DNA of 64,000 bases, taken from positions 2,051,001-2,115,000 of the forward strand of contig OY848926.1 of assembly GCA_963693285.1 (NCBI GenBank), read 5' to 3'. The translations under genes and the position numbers were made by a program. The notes beneath the pieces are model-generated. The model was not told the DNA's origin. It worked only from the letters and a program-made list of their open reading frames with translations, and did not search any database. This document shows positions 20,172-31,743 of this stretch, piece after piece. The DNA is from Xestospongia muta. Taxonomy: Eukaryota; Porifera; Demospongiae; Haplosclerida; Petrosiidae. Within the stretch, counting starts at the first letter, position 1. Each line of letters starts with the position of its first letter.

Positions 20172-23100
20172 TTATGAAAAGTCTTGCATTATTACACCTG
20201 TAACTCTCAAACGAATACAATCATCTTCAATGTATTGAACGTTATGAGTAGCTGAATATAAAGTAGAGTGAGCGCAGAATTTATGATTCCCCCAACCTGA
20301 ATCAGCTTTTTCCTTTGTACCCATTACTTGATTACGAGCACCAGATACTGCCTTAGAAAAATAGATCACATCCATGAAATGTGAGTCATCTTTATGCCAA
20401 TTAATAAGTTGTATTGTTAGATCAATATTCATCGGCCATTTCAGATCATTATCATTTTCACCTTTAAGCAAACGAGCAAAGAGGGAGATATGAGTACCTT
20501 TACCATCACCACATCCATTAGGATATACTTCCAATCTCATTTTGTAGCCATTTTTATGAGTATAGAATGAAGGACTAAAGTACACACTGTTATACATTTT
20601 ACGCATATGAAACTCTGTTACAGTGACTTCTATAGGCCAAGATGATGTAGTGTTCTTTAAAGTCTGCCATATTGGAGTTTTGTTTAAAAGAGGAGTGTTA
20701 TAAAGAGCAACATCATATATTCTAATACACATACAGTCATCTTCAAGATATTTTGTGGATAAAGGATATTTAGTGAATAACTCAGAAAGAGGTATTACTT
20801 TATTATTACCTCGTCCTATAGGGGCTAGACCATCATGATAAACTCTAGCACAAACATCAGGACAAATATGATTACTGAAATGAAGAATCTCTCTATGATG
20901 ACTGTGATCACCTCTCCAATTAAGTATATCAATAATAATATCAGCACAAAAAGGCCATGATAGGGAGTCATCATATTCACCTTTCATTAAAAATCCATGA
21001 ATTGCTACATGTGTCCCTACATCGCCTGCAGCATTTACTTTTAGGCACATTTTATAACCACATGCAGATGTATAAAATGGAGGACTGAAATATGTGTTTT
21101 TCAGTCGAATACGATGAGAGAATTGAGTTATAGTGAACTCAAAAAATTTTGTAGTTTTTTGATTTTGCCAAATTGGACTCTTACTGCAATGAGGTGTTGA
21201 GTATACAACTACTTCTTTGACCTTAAATCTAAGACAATCATTCTGTAAATACTCAGTGTTGGTTGTATTGTTGTAATTGAGTTTTGAGCAATGTATAAAT
21301 TTGTTTGTGCCCCAGCCACTTAAAGCTTTTTCTCCTGTAATAACATGGCTTTTACATTTATCTGGAGTTTGTCTATTGAAAGATATCGTGTAATTGAAAT
21401 GATTGACATTATGTCTCCAATTGACAAGCTGAACTACAATATCAGCTTGAAAAGGCCACATAAGATTGTCATCATTGTCACCCTTCAAGATACAAGCATA
21501 CATTGCTACATAATGATCATCATTGTCATTGTTTGTATTTGCTTCAACTTTCAATTGCAGCTTATAACCTTGGTAATGTGTTAAGAATGCAGAGCTAATG
21601 TATGTAGTACCAAGAACTATACATTTTGAGAAATTTTTGACAGCAAATTCTAAGTAAGAAGAAACTGTTTGAGGATTTTGCCAACTTGGAGATCTCTGAC
21701 TGAACTCAGATGAGTGGACAATGACTTCTTTGACCCTGAATATTAAGCAATCATCTTGAAGGTATTGTGTGTTCTTAGATGGATTGTATTCAAGAGATGA
21801 ATGTTTTATAAATTGTGACTTTCCCCAGCCCTCATTTCCTCGTTCACCAGTTGTTACACGACTACATGCACTATTACTGACATTTGATGACAATTCAATC
21901 ACTCCACTGTGATGACCATTGTCTTCTATCCAATTCACTAGCTCTACTACTACATCTCCATGAAAAGACCACAGCAAAAAATCATCCATTGGCCCTTTCA
22001 TTAAATGGAGATACACACCAATGTGACCATGACAATCACTTTTAGCATCAACTCTAAGTTGCATCTTGTACCCATTTTCATGTGTAACAAAAGGATCACT
22101 GAAATAAGGACTCTTGTGTTGTTTGTGTTTATTAAAGTGTGTTAGCACAAAATGACAAAGCTCTTGGGTATCATGTGAAGGGTGTCTCCAAGAAGGGACT
22201 TTAGGAAGGCTGTGAGTGGAATAAACATCTACTGATTTAACTTTAATATGAATGCAATCATTTCTAATAAACTCTGTGTTTGTGGAATGGTTGTAAGAAA
22301 GGGTAGAGTATGGTACAAACTTTCCACAACCATGTTGTGCTATATCAGTAGTAACTACTCTATTAATAGATGTATGTTGCAGTCCATTATGGAAACTAAG
22401 AACGTGCTCTTGTTGATTTTTATCTTCTCTCCAATTTAATATCTCAACAACAACATCACCACTAAAAGGCCAAGTTAATGTATCATCATACTCTCCTTTA
22501 ATGAGTCTAGCATGTAGGGACATACATGTACTCTTTGTTGTATTGAAACAATTGAAAGTAGAAGCGTAAACAAAAACAATAAGCTTGTATCCTCTTAAAT
22601 TTGTATAAAATGGAGGACCATAAAAAGAAGCATTTAATTTTTTAGCTTGAGTAAATGAGGTAATTGTGAATTGACATAAGCAGTTTCCTACAGCCCATGG
22701 TGGTAGGTTTGGTACAATATTTGGTAAAATAATCACTCTCTTAACTTGAAAGCTCAGACAGTTGTGTTGTAGATATTCTGTGTTTTTGTCAGGATTATAC
22801 AAAAGCTCATTATTGGGCATAAAATTCCTGATGCCTTTACCCCACTCAGCTAGTTTCTCAGTGGGCATCTGACTACAAAAATAATCACCTGAGAGGTAAA
22901 GTGTCTTGGTGTAACTACTTGTGTTATCTCTCCAATTAAAGAGACCCACTTCTACTCCAGCACGAAGTGGCCATTGAAGTAAATGGTCGTACTCACCTTT
23001 AGTTGTAAATGCAACTACAGAAACATTGCCCTGTTCATACAAATTTGCATCTACTCTTAAATGAATCTTATACCCTTGCTTGTGAGTATAGAATGGAGGA

Positions 23101-23723
23101 CTAAACCAAGGATCTCTACTCTCTAAATAATGCATGTAATTTGTCATTGTAAAAGATAAAGGAACTGTTTGTATTATCTTGTTGGCAGTACAAGGTATGC
23201 TTCCCTTGGAATGAACAATTACACGTAAAGGACATTCTGTCTCAAGATGATGTTGTATATCTTTGAGCTTATATTGGCTACTAGAACATTTATTGGGACA
23301 ATCAATAGGAATTTTCCCACAAATTGGTAAATGCTCTTCTACTACTATTGCCTCATCAGCACATTGAGAATTCCAGTGCTTGCATTTTATAACACCCTTA
23401 TCACAATTTGTTGTCACATGCTGTTCCAATCCACGTAGCTCACCTGTCCAAGTACATCCCTTCTTATGGTAATAACAATGTACTTCTAAATTTAACAGTT
23501 GACGAGAGAAAAATTTATCTTCATTTGCTTCTAAGTTATTATGTCGACATTGAGGACACTTGACATTAGGAGTACACTTCAGTCGTTCAGTACAATTAGA
23601 GCATATGTGATTACCACAACAAGTTGTTTGATAAGCATGTTTTAATAGTTCAAAACAAATTGGACACTTGTAATCATATGTTGGAGGAATAACAAACTCA
23701 ATGTCTTGTTCCAATTCATCCAT
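20172..23723 (-). CDS. T3: RING-TRAF zinc finger-hexa-MATH protein
   Basis: Longest copy, 1183 codons, same domain order as T2. In zinc finger 2 the second ligand Cys is Trp (C114-K-H-W117), with another Cys four residues later (SQC) and a small insertion before the His (AIVVEEH). This finger may be misfolded or use the alternative Cys. RING ligands are intact. MATH2 has a longer loop (YASTFNCFNTTKS) and MATH4 carries an extra NDND stretch; these account for the added length. The ATG at 23723 follows a TTGAAAC leader, one base different from the usual GTGAAAC, and the CATTACAG acceptor is kept. Its MATH5 (NWRGDHSHHREILHF, GLAPIGRGNN) groups with T5 rather than with T2, T6 and T7. Confidence 0.92.
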   Translation of the reverse strand: MDELEQDIEFVIPPTYDYKCPICFELLKHAYQTTCCGNHICSNCTERLKCTPNVKCPQCRHNNLEANEDKFFSRQLLNLEVHCYYHKKGCTWTGELRGLEQHVTTNCDKGVIKCKHWNSQCADEAIVVEEHLPICGKIPIDCPNKCSSSQYKLKDIQHHLETECPLRVIVHSKGSIPCTANKIIQTVPLSFTMTNYMHYLESRDPWFSPPFYTHKQGYKIHLRVDANLYEQGNVSVVAFTTKGEYDHLLQWPLRAGVEVGLFNWRDNTSSYTKTLYLSGDYFCSQMPTEKLAEWGKGIRNFMPNNELLYNPDKNTEYLQHNCLSFQVKRVIILPNIVPNLPPWAVGNCLCQFTITSFTQAKKLNASFYGPPFYTNLRGYKLIVFVYASTFNCFNTTKSTCMSLHARLIKGEYDDTLTWPFSGDVVVEILNWREDKNQQEHVLSFHNGLQHTSINRVVTTDIAQHGCGKFVPYSTLSYNHSTNTEFIRNDCIHIKVKSVDVYSTHSLPKVPSWRHPSHDTQELCHFVLTHFNKHKQHKSPYFSDPFVTHENGYKMQLRVDAKSDCHGHIGVYLHLMKGPMDDFLLWSFHGDVVVELVNWIEDNGHHSGVIELSSNVSNSACSRVTTGERGNEGWGKSQFIKHSSLEYNPSKNTQYLQDDCLIFRVKEVIVHSSEFSQRSPSWQNPQTVSSYLEFAVKNFSKCIVLGTTYISSAFLTHYQGYKLQLKVEANTNNDNDDHYVAMYACILKGDNDDNLMWPFQADIVVQLVNWRHNVNHFNYTISFNRQTPDKCKSHVITGEKALSGWGTNKFIHCSKLNYNNTTNTEYLQNDCLRFKVKEVVVYSTPHCSKSPIWQNQKTTKFFEFTITQFSHRIRLKNTYFSPPFYTSACGYKMCLKVNAAGDVGTHVAIHGFLMKGEYDDSLSWPFCADIIIDILNWRGDHSHHREILHFSNHICPDVCARVYHDGLAPIGRGNNKVIPLSELFTKYPLSTKYLEDDCMCIRIYDVALYNTPLLNKTPIWQTLKNTTSSWPIEVTVTEFHMRKMYNSVYFSPSFYTHKNGYKMRLEVYPNGCGDGKGTHISLFARLLKGENDNDLKWPMNIDLTIQLINWHKDDSHFMDVIYFSKAVSGARNQVMGTKEKADSGWGNHKFCAHSTLYSATHNVQYIEDDCIRLRVTGVIMQDFS

Positions 23724-23730
23724 GTTTCAA

Positions 23731-24720
23731 CTGTAATGATAGAAATATATATCAGTATATCTGTTATCAGTATTATTATTCATAAGGATCTATTTTACAT
23801 TTTATAATAGTCGAATGCCATATATAATGATAAATATATTTTGAAACATAACAAAAACATACAATTATAATGTTCCTGGGATATATAGCACATTATTTAA
23901 TTCCTAATGTAATATAATTTTACTTCTTATAACTCAAACTCTTATTCTTGTCTTGATAGTAACGGTCACACTATTTTATTAGCTATGTGTCTATCCTAGC
24001 TATAAATGTTAATATGCTCATATTCACCATTGATTACCATCATCATTGGTAGTGAAAGCTTTTCTGTTAATAATGTAATTTTGTTATCTGTAATGATAGT
24101 ATTTTATCATAGCTACTAAGAGTTAAATTATGACAATCAACACTATGACACATGGTATATATACACTACCTCATAGTATATGACCTAATAAAGTGGTGTG
24201 TATTTTATATACACAATATAGTAGTATATTTTTATATCTAAAGCCAGTATTCATTTATACACTGTTATATATATGAGAAAGTGTACACTTGTCACTACTT
24301 GCTATCATAATTTCACTCATAGTAGGCATATTATAACAATTTGCTTTGTCAGTTAAATTCACTCCTACCTAATACATAGGCCTTGTCTGTTATGGTAGCA
24401 TCTTGCCTCTAGGTTATTCTGTAATTATGGCTTTAATATGATTATAAAACCAATATTGTCCTTACTAACTAGACAAGGGACCAAATAATTACATATATGA
24501 ACCTTAACTATCTGATACATAATGGATTTGAAATCTTGAAAAATTATGTGGTATCTAAAGCAAGTGTTAATATTGCAAGCAAATTTAACAGACTACTTTT
24601 TATTATGGGACAAGGTAGTCTTTGGATGAGACTATGCAGTAAAATAAGATTGCTCTCTAATAACTTATAAATATGAACTAGGTACATATAGTTATATAAC
24701 CATTTATCCTAGATACTTAC
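23731..24720 (-). other. 5'-UTR intron of T3
   Basis: Predicted 990 nt, the shortest in the family (donor GTAAGTATC at 24720). It is collinear with the T1 intron. The 76 nt next to the donor are identical to those of T1. Confidence 0.58.
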
Positions 24721-24910
24721 TGGAGATAGAGGAGGTCTTTGAAAAATGATAATTAGAATGATGATCGCAGGTTGATGACTTTAAGATTTGACCCCCTAAT
24801 TTTTGTTATCTTTGCAGTAGTTAGATAATTCTGTAGCTTCTAGTACAGCAGTTTGTAGTCTCATGATCAGGTGATTGAATCTGATTGGCTATCAATGACA
24901 CTATAAATAC
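24721..24910 (-). promoter_or_regulatory. T3 first exon and core promoter
   Basis: The exon is about 156 nt from TCAATC (A at 24876) to a CTCCA|GTAAGT donor. TATTTATAG at about 24909-24901 and CCAAT in between match T1. Unlike T1 it has an ATG near the 5' end (in GATCATGAG) opening a reading frame of about 22 codons, a possible uORF. Confidence 0.5.
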
Positions 24911-25160
24911 ATCATTGTAAAAATTGATCTAATCAATGCATGATTATACAAGTTACGTGTACATAACAAAATTATTAAATATGATAAAGTAATCATCAAA
25001 TTGCAGCTGTTTTGATCACTAATATATTATAGAATTGACTATTCATGTAATAATTATAGAACTAGGATGATTTGTTTATTCCTAGACAAAATAAAATGCT
25101 GGACCAGAGCTGTCACATGGAAGTCATACATATGGTTCAATGTATTTTGTAAGGATGAGT
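24911..25160. repeat. Upstream block U, copy 3
   Basis: Homologous to 4721-5000 and 44103-44345. It ends at about 25160, where sequence switches to spacer and intron-like DNA instead of coiled-coil exons. Confidence 0.55.
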
Positions 25161-26375
25161 ACCAGTGCCTATGTAGGGATGGTCTGTATACTTCCTTAAT
25201 CCAATAACTCATGAACTAAAGGTCTGTATAATGTGATAGCAGATGAACTAAAGGGATAGTCATAAGTAAATATATTTTGAAACATAAAAGAGGAATGCAT
25301 GGATGACACTGAATTGCAGTATTCCTGATATATCTAGCAAGTAGCAACTACCTCAATCTCTACTTTAATTCATTAGTACAATTTTTCTTCAGTGATATAA
25401 TTGTCACTCTTGTTCTTGTCTTGGTGGTAATAGTCACCCTAGTCTCTTTAACTGTGTATTAGCTACTGTGGTAGATGTACTCAATATATGATTGCCAGTG
25501 ATGTATTTTATATACTATATTCCCTTTGAATAGTGAGTGGCCTGGGTCTCTATTTCTTCAATATTGAGAATTGTCTACTGTGTACTAGCAAATGCATGAA
25601 GTAATATACAACTATGTATATGTTTTGATTGCTATATGATAATTTAATTGTTAATTTATTTTTTTACTCATAGCAGCCATGGCAGCCAGCCTGGTGTTAT
25701 TTGGACAGTCACCTCATAATGGGTGGGCCTTTTCTATTATGGTAGCATCATTGCCTCTACAGGATATTCTCTAATTATGGCTTTTGATGCAATTTTAAAA
25801 CCAATATGATCATTATTACCAAGACAAGAGACCAAATAATGACATCTATATCAAGTGAAATTGTGATGACCATTGGAAAATCTATATATTGTAATAATAA
25901 TAAATAATATCAAGAATTGAATTATGATGGGAGTTTGTAGTTCTTGTCCTCCAGACTATCATATTTCATGATACAAGTCTCAGACTGGTAACTTTGCTTG
26001 ATTTTCTTGGGACAGGAAATAATATGCACACTTGCATTTTTAGTGTCCGATGACGACAATTCAAATCTTGGAAAAATATTATATGATATCTGAAGCAAGA
26101 GTTAACATTACAAGCAAATATCAGACTACCTTTCATCATAGGACATCTATCTTGAGACATGACTATGCAGTGTTGTTGTTTTATACCATCCATTTAAAAT
26201 AAGTAAGATTGCTCTGTAATAGCTTATAAATATGAACTAGGTACATATAATTATATAACCATTTATCCTAAATACTTACTTGAGGTAAAGGAGCTCTTTG
26301 AGTAATGGTAATTAAATCAATATAATTGTATAATGTCAAGTCTCCTCAATATAATTGGTTGTTGATTTAGATTTG
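25161..26375 (-). pseudogene. Orphan 5' intron and first exon of a lost family member
   Basis: From about 25240 to 26279 this is intron sequence of the T1/T5 type, ending in the conserved donor-proximal element and a GTAAGTATT donor (26279). A first-exon fragment (26280 to about 26375) follows. No coding exon accompanies it: on one side is block U of T3, on the other a coiled-coil relic. A TRAF-like gene was probably deleted here. Short open frames in this stretch are not supported as genes. Confidence 0.55.
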
Positions 26376-26379
26376 ACTT

Positions 26380-26640
26380 TAATGTTTATATCAAAGTTAT
26401 GAAACTGTTCTCAATAAACAGTACAGAGCTGAACTGAATTAGCTCAAAGCCTCAAACAAGAACTACTGTTGCTAGGCAACAAATGGAACAAGTGAAAGAA
26501 GAGTCAAAAAATAAATAGTTTTCCTTTTCTAGAGTAAAGAGAATGCAACAAACCATCTTCAAGACACTTAAAAACTCAATCTCTTCTTATATCTATGGCT
26601 ATTGGCTAACACTATCTTATTTTTTTAGTCAATTATTTTC
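26380..26640 (+). pseudogene. Coiled-coil gene relic, copy 3
   Basis: Matches 45051-45280 and 59895-59996: SYETVLNKQYRAELNQL and the following exon after a CTTTTCTAG acceptor (ENATNHLQDT-like). A TAG and indels interrupt it. Confidence 0.55.
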
Positions 26641-27261
26641 ATTCCTTGAATTATAGGAGGTGCTAAAATTAGTATGCAACATTAAAACTAACTCCAAGTA
26701 GGCAAGTGAAATTCAATTCAAATTAATGTAACATTTGTTTCACTCAGCTAAAAGAAATAATGACCCATAACCAATTATCAGTACACACACATACACACAC
26801 ACACATATTTATATATGATCTATGGGTTATCAATGTGACTCCACCTCCAGGAAATGACCTAGCTAAATTGTATGAATGTGCCATGAGCAATGGTATTTGT
26901 CTTATGGGGATTCTGTGATTGAGGACAATTATTCTGAATACATTTAAACTGATCAGTTTGATACAAACTTTGCACGCTCTATGTTTGATAATCCAAATGT
27001 TTATTTGAACAATAAATTATACAATTGTAGCAACAAAGTCTGCATACACTACTAGTATACCATGTACTTTATATTGGATGAGTATATACAGGGCTATTGA
27101 GAGAGAGAGGAAAAGTAGGACAAATTCCCCAGGGTTCCAACCCCAAGAATACCAATTAGAAAGTATCTTTTTCTTGTCTATTTAAGATAACAATGTTGTG
27201 TGAGATCTTGCTAAGAAGAAATTGATTCTTTCCAAAGACACATAAAAGTGGCTGTTAATGG
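26641..27261. other. Unassigned AT-rich spacer with (CA)n
   Basis: Contains a (CA)n tract at about 26781-26805. The remainder (26820-27260) shows no match to the other units of the array and no convincing open frame. Confidence 0.4.
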
Positions 27262-29262
27262 GTCTGAGTATACAACTACTTTTTTGACCCAAACTCTAAG
27301 GCAATTGTTCCGTAAATACTCAGTATTGTTTGTACTGTTGTAATTGAGTTCTGAGCAAAGTATTAATCTATGTGTGCCCCAGCAATTTGTTGCTTTTTCT
27401 CCTTTTTTAACACGACCTATAAATACATCTGAACCTCAGCCATTGCAATGTATTGTGAAATTGTGATGATTGGAATCCTGTCTCCAATTAAGAAGCTGAA
27501 CTATAATATCAACCTCAACAGGCCACATAAGACGGTGGTCATTTTCACCCTTTAAAAGACGAGCATACACTGCAACATAGTTCTTTTTAGTTGTTTTGAC
27601 TTCTAGTCTCAGCTTATAACCTCTGGAATGTGTTAAGAATGCAGTACTAATGTATGTAGCACCACAATCTTTAAGTATAGAAAAATTTGTAACAGTAAAC
27701 TCAAAGAAAGGAGACACTGTTTCAGGATTTTGCCAACTTAGAAGTTTCTGACTGAACTCAGATGAGTGGACAATGACTTCTTTGACCCTGAATATTAAGC
27801 AATCATCTTGAAAGTATCGTGTGTTCTTAGATGGATTGTATTCAAGAGATGAATGTTTTATAAATTGGGAATATCCCCAGCTCTTATTTCCTCTCTCACC
27901 AGTTGTTACATGACTACATACACTATTACTGACATTTGATGACAATTCAATCACTCCACTGTGATGACCATTGTCTTCTCTCCAATTCAGTAGTTCTACT
28001 ACTACATCTCCACGAAAAGGCCACAGTAAAAAATCATCCATTGGGCCTTTCATTAGATATACATACACACCAATGTCACCATGACCATCATGATCAGCAT
28101 CAACTCTAAGTTGCATCTTGTATCCATTTTCATGAGTAACAAAAGGATCACTGAAATAAGGACTCTTGTGTTGTTTGTGTTTATTAAAGTGTGTTAGCAC
28201 AAAATGACAAAGCTCTTGGGTATCATGTGAAAGGAGTCTCCAAGAAGGGCCTTTAAGAATGCTGTGAGAGGAATAAACATGTGCTGACTTAACTTTAATA
28301 TGAATGCAATCATTTCTAAGAAATTCTGTGTTCATAGAATGGTTGTGAGAAAGGGCAGAGTATAGTACAGACTGTCCACAACCAGATGGTGCTATATCAA
28401 TTTTGAGTACTCTATTAATAGATGCACATTTCAATCCTTTATAGAAACTAAGCGTGTGCTCTTGATGGTTTTTATCTTCCTTCCAGTTTAATATTTCAAC
28501 AACAACATCACCAGTAAAAGGCCAAGCTAATGTATCATCATACTCTCCCTTCATGAGTATAGCATGTAGGAACATATATGTACCTTTTGTTGTATTGAAA
28601 CCATTGAAAGTGGAAGCAAAAACAATCAGCTTATATCCTCTTAAATTTGTGTAAAATGGAGGACCATGAAAAGAAGTATTTATTCGTTTAACTTGAGTAA
28701 ATGAAGTAATTGTGAATTGACATAAGCAGTTTCCTACAGCCCATGGTGGAAGATCTGGTAGAATATTTGGTAAAATAATCACTCTTTTAACTTGAAAGCT
28801 CAAACAATTGTGTTGTAGATATTCTGTGTTTTTGTCAGAGTTGTAGCAAAGTTCATCATTGGATATAAAATTGATGATGCCTGTACCCCACTCAGCTAGA
28901 TTTCAGTGGCCTTTTGACTACAGAAATAATCACCTGAGAGGTAAAGGGTCTTAGTGTAACTACTTGTATTATCTCTCCAATTAAAGAGACCCACCTCTAC
29001 TCCAGCATGAAGTGGCCATTGAAGTAAATGGTCGTACTCACCTTTTGTTGTAAATGCAACTACAGAAATATTGCCCTGTTCATACAAATTTGCATCTACT
29101 CTTAAATGAATCTTATACCCTTGTTTGTTAGTATAGAATGGAGGACTAAACCAAGGATCTCTACTCTCTAAATAATGCATGTAATTTGTCATTGTAAAAG
29201 ATAAAGGAACTGTTTATACTATCTTGTTAGCAGCATAAGGTATGCTTCCCTTGGAATGAACA
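27262..29262 (-). pseudogene. P3: MATH1-MATH4 fragment, few lesions
   Basis: Truncated at both ends. The 5' edge (29262) falls in the linker after zinc finger 3, where GGAATGAACA runs into block U. The 3' edge (about 27262) is late in MATH4. MATH1 (28896-29192) is separated from MATH1-C to MATH4 by a 1-nt deletion near 28897 (AAACTAGC became ATCTAGC). About 455 codons after that are open to a stop at 27436, and the 174 nt beyond are decayed. It lacks RING, fingers, MATH5 and MATH6. It is less decayed than P1, so the loss is probably more recent. Confidence 0.88.
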
Positions 29263-29540
29263 TAACAAAATTATTAGATATAATTAAGTAATCAACATAC
29301 TGCAGCTGTTTTGATCACTAATATACTATGGAATTGACTATTCATTTACTTATTATTAGATCTCAGATGGTTTATTTATCCTTAGACAAAATACGATGCT
29401 GGACCAGGGCTGTCACATGGAAGTCATATATATGCTTCAATGTATTTTGTAAGGATGAGTGCAAACAAAATTAATGATAATGATTACACAGAATTTATTA
29501 TCATAATTTTTTTTGTCTATAGTTTCAATGACTACTTACA
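29255..29540. repeat. Upstream block U, copy 4
   Basis: Begins at the P3 breakpoint within an ACATAACAAA word shared by both partners and continues as at 44155-44433. There is no promoter or first exon here. Confidence 0.55.
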
Positions 29541-31085
29541 GAGGAGTTATGTGATGATCTCTTAAAGAACAGTGAAGAAGAGGAAGTAACACTTTATTCT
29601 CCACCCCTTCATCTTATTTACACCTTACCTAATATCAAATAATTACTTATCTTCACCAATGAGAATATCACATTGGTAAGCCACATCCACACATTTAAAT
29701 GAACACTAAATGCATTTACAGGCACAAGTCAAGCTTATACAGATGATGTCATAATGACATCACAGTACTAGTCTAGTCTAAATCTATTAGTTAATCTAAT
29801 TGCTAAAACTAGTCAAACAACCACATCTGAAGTAACATGGTTATACAAGTTGGAATTGACTATTCATATGCTAATTATAAAAGTAGGATGACTTGTTTAT
29901 TCTTAGACAAAATAAGATACTGGACCAGGGCTGTCACATGGAAGTCACACATATGTTTCAATGTATTTTGTAGGGATGAGTGCAAACAAAATTGATGATG
30001 ATGATTACATATGATTTATCATCTTAATTGTATTGTTTATAGTGTCAATGACTTATCACAGAGGAGTTATGTGATGATCTCTTAAAGGACAGTGAGTTAC
30101 TCTTAACCCCCTTTATCTCATTTTTGAACTCATCAAACATCAAATAATTACTTATGTTTGTGTGAATGTATTTACAGGCACAAGTCAAGCTTATACAGAT
30201 GATGTCATAATGACATCACTGTATGAGTCTAGAAAAAAATCTACCAGTTAATTTAATTGCTAAAACTAGTCCAATCAAACATCAAATAATTACTTATGTT
30301 TGTGTGAATGTGGTCTACCAATGTGATACTCACATTGGTAGACCACATTGACACATTTAAATAACACTGATGTATTTTCAGACACAAGCCAAGCTTATAC
30401 AGATGACATCATAATGACATCATAGTACAAATCTGGTCCAAATGCACCAGTTAATCTAGTTGCTAAAACTAGTCCAACAACCACATCTGAAGTAACCCTT
30501 GGTCTATATACTCATCTTAATAGAGTACAAATGGAAGTATTATATAATAGTAAATGTCATCAAATGAAAGAACTGGAACAAACAATGAATTTATTTCAAC
30601 ATGAACAAGAGAAAAGGTTATTTTATTTACTAATTTAATGTACTAAGAACACATTATGTATTGATCTAACATAATGCTAATACTTTAGTATATTATTCTA
30701 AGGTACATAATATGATACTGAGGATGTCAGTGTATGTTATATAGAGATTTTACTGTGAGTGGTATTGAATGATAAGTAACATAGAAAAATAATTATGTAA
30801 TAAATAAAAACATTTATCTCAATAATAAAATGTAGACTTGTTATCTACACTTACTCATAAATATTTAACACAATTATTTCTTTTCTCAGTTAGGTATATT
30901 GTGTAATTTAAATAGACAATTAGAAGTTAAAACAAGATCTCACTGACAAGCAAACCAGTTAACAAATTAATGAAGCAAATAAATGATTTAAAAGATGTGA
31001 ATGATATGAAAGAGGAAGTGCTGAAGTGGAAAAAGAGAAAGAAGACCTGGTAGTCCAACTACAGTACAATCTTTTAACCATTCAG
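29541..31085 (+). pseudogene. Coiled-coil gene relic, copy 4, with internal tandem copies
   Basis: The first exon is recognisable after ACTTACAGA: it reads EELCDDLL, then an acidic run. This exon with its flanks is repeated at about 29460-29850 and 29985-30280, with a third partial copy at 30330-30610 leading into MEVLYNSKCHQMKELEQ and a donor before GTTATTTT. A last piece ends at CATTCAG|GTAAAAC (31085). Frames are broken in each copy. Confidence 0.62.
30307..30349. repeat. 20-bp perfect hairpin, 3-nt loop
   Basis: Arm AATGTGGTCTACCAATGTGA (30307-30326), loop TAC, then its exact reverse complement (30330-30349). The right arm is the normal coiled-coil exon sequence seen in other copies (CACATTGGCAAGCCACA type). 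The left arm is an inverted extra copy. Confidence 0.95.
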
Positions 31086-31354
31086 GTAAAACTAGTGTGT
31101 CTTTATAATCAGTAGAATTTATTAATATTAGTCTAGTCATCAAGTAATTATAATATACGGATATAATCATGTACATAGTGCTAATGCCTATGTAGTGATA
31201 GTCTGTATAATACTTTCCAATGTGATAATTCATGGACTGAAGGACTGTGAAAATTCCCTCTTGGGGAAAGACAGTTTCAATGAATGTACACTTTTTGATA
31301 CAAAATATATGACATCTACAGATCATTAAAAGTCAATATAATAGTCCACTTTAA
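31086..31354. repeat. Spacer block S
   Basis: Homologous to 5575-5800 and 46800-46918. No gene seen; minus-strand open frames in it do not resemble anything. Confidence 0.5.
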
Positions 31355-31743
31355 CCATTTTATTTTATTTTTGTTTGCAATAATTAAAAGTAAGAAACAA
31401 AATTAAACTACACCTATAGCCAACAAGTATAGCAAACAATGAATTTTGTTAACTCCAAGTGTGAGTGCTACATTGATGGATGTATCTGATCATGATTGTA
31501 GCTGTAGTCAGTGTTTTATTGTGACGTTATTATTTTCCACAACAATTATGAGATCAATTGTAATCTTGTTTGTAATAAGAGCTTAAAACTGCTTAGCTAA
31601 TTGTTAATATGAATTCCAAAAATATCATTTTAATGCTTTAAGTTAAAATTTTACACTATAAATAAAAAAAAATGTAATATTTTTAGTTACTGCAAATCAT
31701 TATTGTACATTGTTTCTGTGGTTTGTTTATGAAAAATAAACTC
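31355..31743. repeat. Downstream block D, 3' of T4
   Basis: Homologous to the other downstream blocks. CCATTTTATTTTAT near 31363 gives AATAAA on the minus strand about 375 nt past the T4 stop. Confidence 0.5.

Noticed and set aside
27436..28803. Independent shorter MATH gene
   Set aside because: The apparent start is an internal Leu codon of MATH1. The reading frame continues upstream to a frameshift, and both gene ends are missing.
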